Source: Pseudomonas sp. UBA4617 (GTDB taxonomy: Bacteria; Pseudomonadota; Gammaproteobacteria; Pseudomonadales; Pseudomonadaceae). Taken from it: a DNA stretch of 64,000 nucleotides. The stretch spans positions 1-64,000 of the forward strand of contig NZ_DGIR01000026.1 in NCBI RefSeq assembly GCF_002386445.1, given 5' to 3'. The first letter of the stretch is position 1. Every line of letters begins with the position of its first letter. Below are positions 6,761 through 15,766 of the stretch, piece by piece. Below the pieces are notes generated by a model. The model was not told where the DNA came from. It worked only from the letters and a program-made list of their open reading frames with translations, and made no database searches. Position numbers and translations under genes: made by a program.

Positions 6761-9700
6761 CTAGGAGGGATTCACCGGCAGGGTGAAACGAATCCGGCAC
6801 CCACCCAGCTGCGACACCAGCGCCTGCAATTGCCCGCCGTGCGCCTGAGCCACCGAGCTGCAGATCGCCAGACCCATGCCCATGCCACCGGTCTTGGTGG
6901 TATGAAACGCATCGAAGACACGCTCGCGCTCGTCCGCGGCAATCCCCGGCCCGTTGTCGTCCACGCAGATTTCCACGCCGTCCTCGACCAGCGCCGAGGC
7001 AATCCGCAGCACGCCATCACTGCGATACCCCGCCAGTGCCTCAAGGGCATTGGTGATCAGGTTGAATACCAACTGTTGCAACTGCACCGGGTCGGCTGTC
7101 ACGCACACCCCGGCCTGTAGTTGCGTCTGCACGTCGACCCTGCCTTTGCTGGCATCGGCCGAGGTCAGGCGCACCACCTCGCGGATCAGCTCGTCCAGTT
7201 TCACCGCCTTGAGCTGCATCGGCGACTGCTTGGCCAGTGCCCGCAGCGCCCGCACGATGTTGGCGGCCCGTTCGCTGTCGTTGCGGATGTCTTCCAGGCC
7301 GGCAATCGCTTCTTCCAGGTCGGGTTTGGCGCGCTTCAGCCAGCGCAGGCTGGCCGCGGCATTGGAGGCAATGCCCAGCAACGGCTGGCTGATTTCATGG
7401 GCGATCGAAGCCGACAACTCGTTCATCACCTGCAAGTGCGCGCTGCGCGCCAGTTCGGCCCGCGAGCGGCGCAACTCGTCTTCCATCTGGGCGCGGGTCT
7501 GGTTGTCTTCGGCCAGGCGGGTATAGAACTTGGCGGTTTGCAGCGATACCGCTGCTTGTGAGGCGAGGATTTCCAGCATGGCCAGGCGCTGGCTGCCGAA
7601 CAGGTTCGGCACCAGGCGGTTTTCCAGGTACACCAGGCCGATCAGCACGCCCTGGATCACCAGCGGCAGGCACAGCACCGAGCGGGCATTGCGCGCCTGC
7701 AACTGCTGGCGGAAAGCCTCCGGGCAATCGCTGAGGGCATCGCTGATTACCAACGGTTTGCGGGTGCGCATGGTGGCGTTGATGACCGACAGCGGCGCCT
7801 GGGTCATGAACCTCTGGCAGTTGTCCATGCTCACGTGCAGCCCGTCATCATCAATGTAGGCAAGGGCGGCCATCTGGAACTCGGCACCACTGACGATCAG
7901 CAGCGCGCCGTGGTCGGCGCCGGAGTGCTGGGTCAGGTGGCCCATCAGGGTTTCGATCAGGCCTTCGAGCAGCACTTCCTCGGACAACGCCCGCGCGGCT
8001 TCGATACCGGCTTCCAGGTCCAGGCTGGCCTGCTGGGTGGCGCGATAGGTCTCCTGGACCGGCTGGGTGCGCAGGAACGGATGCAGCGTCTCCAATTGGT
8101 GCACCTTGCCGCTCGCGCCCCAGATATGGAAGCAGTCGCGGGCGATACGCAGGTGCAGGTTGGCGCCGGAAATCAGGCCGCTGGGGATGCACACCTCGGC
8201 CAGTTGTTCATGGGCCAGCGCCTGCTCGTGGATGAAACCGGCAGCAGTAGCAGCGATCTGCGCCTGGTCGAAGCAGCGGATCGCAGCCAGGCCGTCGCCT
8301 TCGAGCTTGGCGATCACGCCCTCGATCAGCAGCAGCTTGTTGCGGAAGGTGCCCGGGTTGAAGCCGGCCCAGCAGCTGAAGCGCTCGCGCAGGGTGCGCA
8401 GCTCGCGCAGCTTGTCGGCCAGGTTGCCGGGGGCCTCCGGGCTGCCCAGGGCCAGGCCGCGGAACAAGTGGTAGTCGGCCAGGTTGATGTGTGCCGGTGC
8501 AGCCCAGGCGTAGTCAGCGGCCAACGCGAGGTTGCGCATGGCCTGCGCAATATTGCCCATGTAGAAGGCGCCCATGCCGGCGAACAGGTGCTGGAAGAAC
8601 CGCGTGGTAGGCGATTTCGACGAGGCGGGCGAGGCCGGGCAAGGCATGCCGCCAAGGGTCGCGACGAACGCTTGCTGGGCCTGCAGGATCAGTTCGATAT
8701 CGCGGTAGCCGTGGCGCCGCACGGTGGCCAGGCCTTGCGCCACTTCTTCGACCACTTCCGGCAGGTAGCGGCCCATGAACAGTGAGTCGGAAACCAGGTG
8801 GTTGCAGGCATAGCAGCTCATCGCCAGGTCGCCGCTCAGGCGCGTCGAGCCGACTGCGTCCAGCGCGGTACGGCGGGCGAACTCCATGGGCGAGGTCCAG
8901 GCGCTGACCTGGTCCAGGGCCAGCAGGGCGCTGGTCAGGTCGGCCTCCAGACCGTGCCGCTCGATCAGCTTGAGTGCGGCCAGGCAATAGGCATGGCCGT
9001 CATGGTAGGCACCGAAACGCTCGGCAATCATCACCCCGTACCAGGCCATGCCGTAGATGCTGCCCGGGGCGACGCCATGCTGCAGCGACATTTCCATGAG
9101 CTTGGCCAAGTGCAGGAAACAGATGTCGTCCTTTACGAAGAACGATGATGACAGCGTGGCGAGCAGGCTTATGGCAACCGTCACTTCCTCCGAGTCGGTG
9201 CGCGGCAGCGACTCCAGGCAATGCCGGCCTTTCTGTTCGACCAGGCTCTGTACGTGGGCATGGCAGGCCTCGACCTGTTGCCAGTCGACGCCCCGTGTCG
9301 GGTTTATACCCAGCAGGTCCAGGCCGGAAAGGGCGCTGTCGATGGCCGCCTGATAGTCGCCGCGCAAGGTGTGCAGCAATGCTTGCAGGCGGCACGCCCG
9401 TGCCAGGTCCAACGCCGATTGTGCGCGCTGGCGGCATACCTTGAGACGGGCTTCGGCGCTGTTCGTCCGTGATAGCTGAATGTCGCATTCCGTCGCTTTG
9501 CAGGCGATGGCAAAGCCATGCGTGGTGCGGCTTTGCAGCGAAGCACCGTGCTGCAGCAACTGCTCGGCGGTATGCAGGTAGTCAGCGGCTTGCTCGAAGG
9601 CGCCACGGTCGCGTGTGCGTGATGCCGCTTCGCGGAGAAGCTGCAGGAACGCTTCGCAGTCGTCCGCTGCAAACCCGCACGGGCTGGCGCGTTGCAGCTG

Positions 9701-11809
9701 GCTGGCGAGTTCGAACAGTACCTCGTGCAGGTGACCAGCCCAGACCTGGCGCATGGCCAGGACAATACGTGCATGCAGCGAGGCGCGCTCGGACGCCGGG
9801 GTAAGAGCGTAAGCGGCATCCATCACCCGGTCATGGGTGAAGCTCAAACCGTTCGCGCCTGGCTGCAGGAAACCCGCGCCAATCAAGGCTTTCAACGGTT
9901 CGCCTGGCGGTTGGGCGAGCACCTGCCGCAGCAGGCGCTGATCGCAGCGGCTGCCCGCCGCGCCAGCGACCCGTAGCAGGTCGCGTTGCGCTGCGGGCAG
10001 GCGCGCCAGACGCTGGATCATCAGGTCGGCGACATTGTCGGCGTAGCAGTGTCGGGTCACGGCTTGCAGGCACCACGACCAGCGCATGGCATGGGTGTCG
10101 AAGGTGAACAGCTGGTCTTCGACCATGGCCTTGAGGATCTGGTTGATGAAGAACGGGTTGCCGGCCGTCTTGTCATGAACCCTTTCGGCCAGCGGCAACG
10201 CCTCCTCGGGGGTGACGTGGTAGCGCTCGCCAATCAGTTCGGTTACCGCCTCGACAACCAGCGGTTGCAGGTTCAGCGTGGTGCTGCGCAGCGTTGCGGG
10301 TATGGCCAGTGGCGCGCTGCTGGTGGGCGCGTCGTTGTTGCTGGCGAACATCAGCAGCAGGTTATCGGGCGCCTCCGCCAGCGTTTGGGCCAGCAACTGC
10401 CGGGAGGCGTCGTCGGCCCATTGCAGGTCGTCGAAGAACAGTACCAGCGGTTGTCCAGGGCGGCTGAAAACCTGGAGGAATTCAATGATCGCGTGCAATT
10501 CCTTGTGCAACTCGAGGCGCGTGAGTTTGGCCGGCAGTTGCGGCTGCGGGCCGAGAATGAGCTGCAGGTCCGGGGCCAGTTTGCCGAGCAGGCGGCCATG
10601 GCCTTTGATGCGCTGCAGGATCTCGCGGCGCAGGGTGTCCAGGGCCTGGCTGTTCTTGGCCAGCAACTGGGTGGTCAGCGCACCGAGTATCTCAACCCAG
10701 GGCGTGTAGGGCACGGCCTGGGCCAGGCTGTTGCACTTGCCAATTGCGTGGTAGCCCTCGGTGTCGGCCTTGAGGGCGGCTTCGACCAGGCTCGACTTGC
10801 CCATGCCGGCAGCGCCGTTGACGAGCAGGACTTGTGGTGCGCTGTCGCGGCGCATGGCCTTGAACAGAAGGGCGATTGCCTGCTGCTCGGTGCGGCGGCC
10901 ATACAGGCGCACGCGGCTGGGCACGACCGGGTCGGCGCAACCTGGGGTGAAGGGCGCCATGGTCCGGGTGGCAGCCCACTGCCGCTGGCAGTGAGCCAGA
11001 TCTACCGCCAGGGCGCGTGCGCTCTGGTAGCGGGTATCCGGTTCTTTGGCCAAAGCCTTGGCCAGGATCAGGCTGAGGGGCTGTGGCACGTTGCCGTTCA
11101 CTTCGCAGGCCGCCCGCGGCTGTACGCCGGCATGCAGCTGCCGCCAGTGCTGGATATCGCGGCCGGCCAGTGGCAGCTCGCCCAGCAATAGCTGGTAGAG
11201 GATGGCGCCCAGGGCATAGATGTCACTGCGGAGGTCGCTGCTGCTGCCGTGCGGGCAAACCTGTTCTGGCGCCAGGTACGCCCAGTTGCCGAGCGGGGCG
11301 CCCTGGTCGCTGATACGCTGCGCGTGGTCGGCGCGAAAGAAGCACAGCCGCACCCGCTGGTTGGCATGCAGGCACACATGCCCGGGCTGCAGCGCACCGT
11401 GCAGCACATTGTGTTCGTGCGCCTGTGCCAAGGCATGGGCAGCATTTACCGCGATGTCCAGAAACGGCGTCAACGCCAACGGGCCGTTGGCGAGCAGGTC
11501 GGCGACCGAGCGGCCGGCCGGGTACACCAGCAATGGGCCTTCAGCCGAGCGCACGAACGCCGACGGGATTACCGCCCACAAGGGGTTCAGTTGCAGACGG
11601 TAGTCACGTTCCAGGCGCTGGCAGGCGGCGGGTGCTTCGATCGGGGCGCGCACGGCGATCCAGGCCTGACGGGTGGCCGCGTCGCGCAGACGGAAGTAGC
11701 TGAGCTCGCCTTCCTGGCCCAGCGCGCTGATCTCGCATCGGTTCAGCCAGCCCTCGTCAATCGACTGGTCGTAATCGATGGGCCTGTGGGCAAGGCGTTC
11801 ATCGAGCAT
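6761..11809 (-). CDS. giant sensor: pseudokinase-ATPase-GAF-histidine kinase
   Basis: A 1682-residue cytoplasmic protein. Domains in order: Ser/Thr kinase fold (about 20-280), AAA/STAND-like ATPase (about 300-700; Walker A NGAAGMGKSS at 331-340, Walker B LVLFFDD ending at 461), a long helical TPR-like region (about 700-1270), GAF (about 1282-1425), a short coiled coil, then histidine kinase with H-box HEISQPL (His1471), N-box NLITNALEAL and G-boxes DDNGPGI and GMGMGLAI. The histidine kinase looks intact. The N-terminal kinase lacks key residues: R54 replaces the beta-3 Lys, HGAL (137-140) replaces HRDL, and no DFG is present, while APE and DxxSDIYALG remain, so it is probably a pseudokinase. 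It diverges from the response regulator at 12048, its likely partner. The stimulus is unknown. Confidence 0.9.
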   Translation of the reverse strand: MLDERLAHRPIDYDQSIDEGWLNRCEISALGQEGELSYFRLRDAATRQAWIAVRAPIEAPAACQRLERDYRLQLNPLWAVIPSAFVRSAEGPLLVYPAGRSVADLLANGPLALTPFLDIAVNAAHALAQAHEHNVLHGALQPGHVCLHANQRVRLCFFRADHAQRISDQGAPLGNWAYLAPEQVCPHGSSSDLRSDIYALGAILYQLLLGELPLAGRDIQHWRQLHAGVQPRAACEVNGNVPQPLSLILAKALAKEPDTRYQSARALAVDLAHCQRQWAATRTMAPFTPGCADPVVPSRVRLYGRRTEQQAIALLFKAMRRDSAPQVLLVNGAAGMGKSSLVEAALKADTEGYHAIGKCNSLAQAVPYTPWVEILGALTTQLLAKNSQALDTLRREILQRIKGHGRLLGKLAPDLQLILGPQPQLPAKLTRLELHKELHAIIEFLQVFSRPGQPLVLFFDDLQWADDASRQLLAQTLAEAPDNLLLMFASNNDAPTSSAPLAIPATLRSTTLNLQPLVVEAVTELIGERYHVTPEEALPLAERVHDKTAGNPFFINQILKAMVEDQLFTFDTHAMRWSWCLQAVTRHCYADNVADLMIQRLARLPAAQRDLLRVAGAAGSRCDQRLLRQVLAQPPGEPLKALIGAGFLQPGANGLSFTHDRVMDAAYALTPASERASLHARIVLAMRQVWAGHLHEVLFELASQLQRASPCGFAADDCEAFLQLLREAASRTRDRGAFEQAADYLHTAEQLLQHGASLQSRTTHGFAIACKATECDIQLSRTNSAEARLKVCRQRAQSALDLARACRLQALLHTLRGDYQAAIDSALSGLDLLGINPTRGVDWQQVEACHAHVQSLVEQKGRHCLESLPRTDSEEVTVAISLLATLSSSFFVKDDICFLHLAKLMEMSLQHGVAPGSIYGMAWYGVMIAERFGAYHDGHAYCLAALKLIERHGLEADLTSALLALDQVSAWTSPMEFARRTALDAVGSTRLSGDLAMSCYACNHLVSDSLFMGRYLPEVVEEVAQGLATVRRHGYRDIELILQAQQAFVATLGGMPCPASPASSKSPTTRFFQHLFAGMGAFYMGNIAQAMRNLALAADYAWAAPAHINLADYHLFRGLALGSPEAPGNLADKLRELRTLRERFSCWAGFNPGTFRNKLLLIEGVIAKLEGDGLAAIRCFDQAQIAATAAGFIHEQALAHEQLAEVCIPSGLISGANLHLRIARDCFHIWGASGKVHQLETLHPFLRTQPVQETYRATQQASLDLEAGIEAARALSEEVLLEGLIETLMGHLTQHSGADHGALLIVSGAEFQMAALAYIDDDGLHVSMDNCQRFMTQAPLSVINATMRTRKPLVISDALSDCPEAFRQQLQARNARSVLCLPLVIQGVLIGLVYLENRLVPNLFGSQRLAMLEILASQAAVSLQTAKFYTRLAEDNQTRAQMEDELRRSRAELARSAHLQVMNELSASIAHEISQPLLGIASNAAASLRWLKRAKPDLEEAIAGLEDIRNDSERAANIVRALRALAKQSPMQLKAVKLDELIREVVRLTSADASKGRVDVQTQLQAGVCVTADPVQLQQLVFNLITNALEALAGYRSDGVLRIASALVEDGVEICVDDNGPGIAADERERVFDAFHTTKTGGMGMGLAICSSVAQAHGGQLQALVSQLGGCRIRFTLPVNPS

Positions 11810-12047
11810 AAAGCACCCCCGCTAGCGACATCCTGAGGCGCGAGTATACGCAGCGGGCCCAGTGCTGATGCGGGTTACAGCTTGTTTGGCAGGAACGGGC
11901 ACGCTGTTGTCCGTTATCGTCCCCTGGCAGCTGGCTGGCTTTTGTATAGTCCTCAGGCCAACCTATCCCTCGGGATAATTGCCTGAACGCTTTCGCTGGC
12001 CTAGGCTGCCCAGGCAGCGAAAATGCCCGTGCCCGCGCGAGGAAGCC
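11810..12047. promoter_or_regulatory. divergent control region of the two-component pair
   Basis: This 238-bp gap separates the giant sensor (leftward) from the tri-domain regulator (rightward). It must hold both promoters. I see no clear -35/-10 pair or operator dyad that I would assign. Confidence 0.4.
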
Positions 12048-13046
12048 ATGATCCGAATAGGCAATGCCCAGGTGTCGCTGGAGCGGCGCGAAGTGTTTGT
12101 CGACGGCAAGCCGATCCTGTTGGGTGGGCGTGCTTTCGAGGTACTCGCCACGCTGATCAGGGCCAACGGCCGGGTAGTCGGCAAGGACGAGCTGTTCAGC
12201 CAGGTATGGGCCGGCACGGTGGTCGAGGACAACAATCTGCAGGTGCAGGTGTCCATGCTGCGCAAGGCCTTTGGTGACCGCAGCCTGATCCAGACCGTGC
12301 CGCGTCGCGGCTACCGTCTGGCTGCCGAAATCAGCCTCGAGGTGCCAGGCCAGGCACTGGGCAAGTCGGTGCTGCGCAGCGTGGCTGAACCTGTCGAGCC
12401 ACTCGATGAGCGTTTGAGCGTGCCGGTGCCGGTGCTGGTGGTGGATGACGACCCGTCGGTGCGCAGCGCCTTGGGCCGCCTGTTACGCTCACAGGACATC
12501 CCGCATCACTTGTTCGCCAGTGCCGAGGCGCTGTTCGAAGCCCGCCTGGAAACCCCCTGTGCCTGCCTGCTGCTGGACATGCACCTGCCCGGTACCAGCG
12601 GCCTGGAGGTTCAAGACGCGCTGCGCCGGCTGGCGTTGCCCTGGCCGATTGTGTTCATGACCGGCTTCGGCACCATCCCGATGACCGTCCAGGCCATGCG
12701 TGGCGGGGCGCTGGAGTTTCTCACCAAGCCGTTCGACGAGGACCAGTTGCTGGCCCTGTTGCAGGCGGTGCGTGCCCGCGCTGTGGTCGAAGGCCGCAAG
12801 TGGCACCATGCGCGGCAGGTCGAGGAAAAGTACCAGCGCCTGACCCAGCGTGAACGCCAGGTTTTCTCGCTGGTGGTTGGCGGTTTGTCGCACAAGCAGA
12901 TCGCCAGGCAGATCGGCACCAGCGAGGTGACCACCAAGGTGCACAAGAAGAACATCATGAACAAGATGCAGTCCCGCTCGCTGCTGGAGCTGGTGGCCAT
13001 GCACAACGTCCTCGGAGCACGACCTGAGGGCCTGGGCGGCGCATGA
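12048..13046 (+). CDS. tri-domain response regulator (wHTH-REC-LuxR)
   Basis: A 332-residue protein with two DNA-binding domains around one receiver. Residues 1-95 form an OmpR/CadC-type winged helix (LLGGRAFEVLATLIRANGRVV, ending QTVPRRGYRLAA). Residues 128-245 form a FixJ-like receiver with the acidic pocket DDD at 133-135, phosphoacceptor Asp177 in LLLDMHLPG, Thr205 and Lys227. Residues 262-325 form a LuxR/FixJ helix-turn-helix (LTQRERQVFSLVVGGLSHKQI). Start 12048 is chosen because GAGGAAGCC precedes ATG; the longer frame adds 23 residues without domain content. It diverges from the giant histidine kinase and overlaps the receiver-only gene by 4 bp, so both are presumably in one phosphorelay. 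Targets are unknown. Confidence 0.9.
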   Translation: MIRIGNAQVSLERREVFVDGKPILLGGRAFEVLATLIRANGRVVGKDELFSQVWAGTVVEDNNLQVQVSMLRKAFGDRSLIQTVPRRGYRLAAEISLEVPGQALGKSVLRSVAEPVEPLDERLSVPVPVLVVDDDPSVRSALGRLLRSQDIPHHLFASAEALFEARLETPCACLLLDMHLPGTSGLEVQDALRRLALPWPIVFMTGFGTIPMTVQAMRGGALEFLTKPFDEDQLLALLQAVRARAVVEGRKWHHARQVEEKYQRLTQRERQVFSLVVGGLSHKQIARQIGTSEVTTKVHKKNIMNKMQSRSLLELVAMHNVLGARPEGLGGA

Positions 13047-13411
13047 GCAGAGGGGTGTGCATCGTCGACGACGATGCGTCAGTGCGCAAAAGCCTGGCCA
13101 ATCTGCTGCGTTCGGCGGGGTTCGACACCTTGACGTTTGCCGCTGGGGAAGCCTTCCTGGCCTCGCCCCTGGCGGGCGAGGCGGGCTGTGTGTTGCTGGA
13201 CCTGAAGATGCCGGGCATGAGCGGGCTGGAGGTACAGCGTGAGCTGGCGCAGCGAAGCTGGCGCTTGCCGGTGATCTGCATGTCGGCGCATTGGGATGAT
13301 GGCTCGGTGCAGGCGGCGATGGGGCAGGGGGCGCTGGCCTGCCTGGGCAAGCCGTTTTCTGAAGAAGTATTGCTCAAGGCGGTAGAAGAGGCACTGGCCG
13401 ACAGCCTGTGA
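13043..13411 (+). CDS. receiver-only response regulator
   Basis: A 122-residue single receiver domain: DDD at 9-11, phosphoacceptor Asp53 in LLDLKMPGMSG, Ser81 at the Thr/Ser position and Lys103 in LGKPF. It has no output domain. ATGA overlaps the stop of the upstream regulator, so the two are translationally coupled. It resembles the FixJ-type receiver of its neighbour, suggesting an internal duplication. Such proteins can act as phosphate sinks, phosphorelay intermediates or protein-binding outputs; which applies here cannot be told from sequence. The giant sensor at 6761 is the likely phosphodonor. Confidence 0.88.
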   Translation: MSRGVCIVDDDASVRKSLANLLRSAGFDTLTFAAGEAFLASPLAGEAGCVLLDLKMPGMSGLEVQRELAQRSWRLPVICMSAHWDDGSVQAAMGQGALACLGKPFSEEVLLKAVEEALADSL

Positions 13412-13519
13412 TGCCCAGGTTCCTGTGCAGATGCTGCCTGGCAACTCAGCACACCTGCACAATCAACTTACCTGGCGCTGCGCAATGCTCTTGGGCTGAT
13501 CGACCAGAGAGCCATCGTC

Positions 13520-13948
13520 ATGCCTCGCCTGAAGCCCTTCCTCGACGCCCCATCGCCACGCCTTACCGACAGCGGCCTGTTGTTCCTGCGGGTAATGGCC
13601 GCCTTGCTGCTGCTGTTCATCCATGGCCTGCCCAAGTTGTTGAACTGGAGCACAGAACTGCAGCACATTGAAGATCCCTTCGGCCTGGGGGCACCGCTGA
13701 CGTTGGGGCTGGCGGTGTTTGCCGAAGTGGTCTGCCCGCTGCTGCTGATGCTGGGAGTTGCCGCACGCCTGGCTTGCCTGCCGGTACTGGCGGTATTGCT
13801 GATAGCGCTGGTGGAGGTGCACCCGGACTGGACGCTGGAGCAGGGGCAGTTTGCCTGGTTGCTGGTGGCGCTTTATGGCGGGCTTGCCTTGACGGGGCCG
13901 GGGGACTATTCGGTTGCCGGGCTTTGCTGTCGGAGCAAGGCTGCCTGA
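13520..13948 (+). CDS. DoxX-family membrane protein
   Basis: A 142-residue protein with four hydrophobic segments (about 18-38, 58-80, 82-98, 110-128) in the DoxX/DoxD pattern, starting SGLLFLRVMAALLLLFIHGLPKLL. Family members are small inner-membrane proteins linked loosely to redox or quinone metabolism; no reaction can be assigned. The gap of 108 bp to the receiver-only gene carries no evident terminator, so co-transcription with the two-component genes is possible but unproven. Confidence 0.82.
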   Translation: MPRLKPFLDAPSPRLTDSGLLFLRVMAALLLLFIHGLPKLLNWSTELQHIEDPFGLGAPLTLGLAVFAEVVCPLLLMLGVAARLACLPVLAVLLIALVEVHPDWTLEQGQFAWLLVALYGGLALTGPGDYSVAGLCCRSKAA

Positions 13949-14020
13949 TGAATGTCGAGGCCGCTGTGCTGCCCATCGCCGGCGAGCCAGCCCCCACAGG
14001 TAAAGCGCAACGCTGACCCG

Positions 14021-15511
14021 CTAGCTGCTCCCCGGCCGGTACTGCAGGGCCTCGGCCAGGTGCGCCCGGCCAATCGCCTGGCTACCTTCCAGATCGGCCA
14101 GCGTTCGCGCCACCTTCAATAACCGGTGCGCCGCGCGCAACGACAGGGTCAGTCGCTCACAAGCTCCCTCCAGCCAGGCCTGCTCCGCTGCTGCCAGCCC
14201 GCAGTGGCGGCGCAACCCCTCAAGGTCGAGAAACGCATTCGCGCACCCCTGTCGCCTTTGCTGAACGTCCCGTGCCTTGGCAACATTGGCGGCGACATCG
14301 GCACTGGTCTCACCACACGGCTGGTTATTCAGCGTGGTGCTCTCGCGGGCCACGGTCAGGTGCAGGTCAATTCGGTCCAGCAACGGCCCGGACAGCTTGT
14401 TGCGATACCGCGCTATCTGCTCGGTGCTGCAGCGACAGCGCCCGGTGGGATCGCCCAGGTAGCCGCATGGGCACGGGTTCATTGCCGCCACCAGTTGGAA
14501 ACGGGCAGGGAAGCGCACCTTGTCGCGGGCTCGGGCAATCACGATCTCGCCGGATTCCAACGGTTCGCGCAGCACTTCCAGCACCCGCCGCTCGAACTCC
14601 GGCAGCTCGTCCAGAAACAGCACGCCATGGTGGGCGAGGGTAATTTCGCCCGGTTGTGGTCGGCTGCCGCCACCGACCAGTGCCGGGCCGGAGGCGGAGT
14701 GGTGCGGATGGCGAAAAGGCCGCTGCGGCCAGCTGCTCAAAGGTGTGTGACCGCTCACCGACTGGATCGCAGCCACTTCCAGTGCCTCATGCTCATCCAG
14801 CGGTGGCAGCAGCCCCGGCAGGCGGCTGGCGAGCAAGGTCTTGCCAGTGCCGGGTGGGCCGGTGAACAAGAGGTTATGCGCCCCGGCCGCGGCCAGTAGC
14901 AGTGCGCGCTTGGCAGCCAGTTGGCCTTGCACCTCGCTCAGGTCCGGGTAGGGGCGTTGCTGCAGTATCAGGCCGTTGGCGGCATAGGGCGGCAGCGGTA
15001 CCTGGCCGTTCAGGTGGGCGACCAGTTCCAGCAGGTGCCCCACCGCATACACCACCAGCCCGCCGGCCAGGCTGGCTTCCTCGGCATTCTCGCATGGCAC
15101 CACCAGCGCCCTGCCTGCTTCGCGTGCTGCCAATGCCGCAGGCAGCACCCCCTGCACGGGGCGCAGTTTGCCCGACAAGGCCAGCTCACCCAGGCATTCG
15201 AGCTCGGCGAGAGGGGGCGTTGGCACCTGGCCATCGGCGGCCAGGATGCCCAGGGCGATGGCCAGGTCGTAACGCCCACCGTCCTTGGGCAGGTCGGCGG
15301 GTGCAAGGTTCTGGGTAATGCGCCGTGGCGGGTAGTTCAGCCCGGAATTGACGATGGCGCTGCGCACCCGGTCCTTGCTTTCCTTGACCGTGGTTTCCGG
15401 CAGGCCAACCAGGGTGAGATGGGGCAAGCCATTGGCCAGGTGAGTTTCGACGCTTACCGCCGGTGCCTGCACGCCCACCTGGGCGCGGCTGTGGACGAGG
15501 GCTAGGGACAT
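14021..15511 (-). CDS. comM: ComM/YifB-family Mg-chelatase-like AAA+ ATPase
   Basis: A 496-residue protein of normal family length. The N-terminal Lon-like ChlI fold (MSLALVHSRAQVGVQAPAVS, then HLTLVGLPETTVKESKDRVR) precedes the Mg-chelatase AAA+ module with Walker A GPPGTGKT and Walker B GVLFLDELPEF, and a C-terminal winged helix ends in LAEALQYRP. ComM proteins are hexameric helicases that promote branch migration during natural transformation in other gammaproteobacteria. Start 15511 is preceded by GGAG; the longer frame adds 37 unrelated residues. It is transcribed alone, convergent with the DoxX gene. Confidence 0.92.
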   Translation of the reverse strand: MSLALVHSRAQVGVQAPAVSVETHLANGLPHLTLVGLPETTVKESKDRVRSAIVNSGLNYPPRRITQNLAPADLPKDGGRYDLAIALGILAADGQVPTPPLAELECLGELALSGKLRPVQGVLPAALAAREAGRALVVPCENAEEASLAGGLVVYAVGHLLELVAHLNGQVPLPPYAANGLILQQRPYPDLSEVQGQLAAKRALLLAAAGAHNLLFTGPPGTGKTLLASRLPGLLPPLDEHEALEVAAIQSVSGHTPLSSWPQRPFRHPHHSASGPALVGGGSRPQPGEITLAHHGVLFLDELPEFERRVLEVLREPLESGEIVIARARDKVRFPARFQLVAAMNPCPCGYLGDPTGRCRCSTEQIARYRNKLSGPLLDRIDLHLTVARESTTLNNQPCGETSADVAANVAKARDVQQRRQGCANAFLDLEGLRRHCGLAAAEQAWLEGACERLTLSLRAAHRLLKVARTLADLEGSQAIGRAHLAEALQYRPGSS

Positions 15512-15766
15512 GGACGCTCCGTTGTCGCTGATAAGGGCCGCTTCCTGCGGCTGCTGCAAGCATAGCGAGCGCTCTCCAGGACGGCGCAGGAAGTGTGCGT
15601 CCGGGTTTTTCAGGCCAGGCATCGTCCCCAGCCTTGATGCCGTATGGCAAGAATGGATCCAATAACTTTTGCGCAGGCGCCTGGTATGGCTTAGTGTTGG
15701 TGGGCATCAGCGGTTGCCATGGGATGGCACCGCAGCTTCCTTCAAATGGACTTGAGGTGGTGCCCC

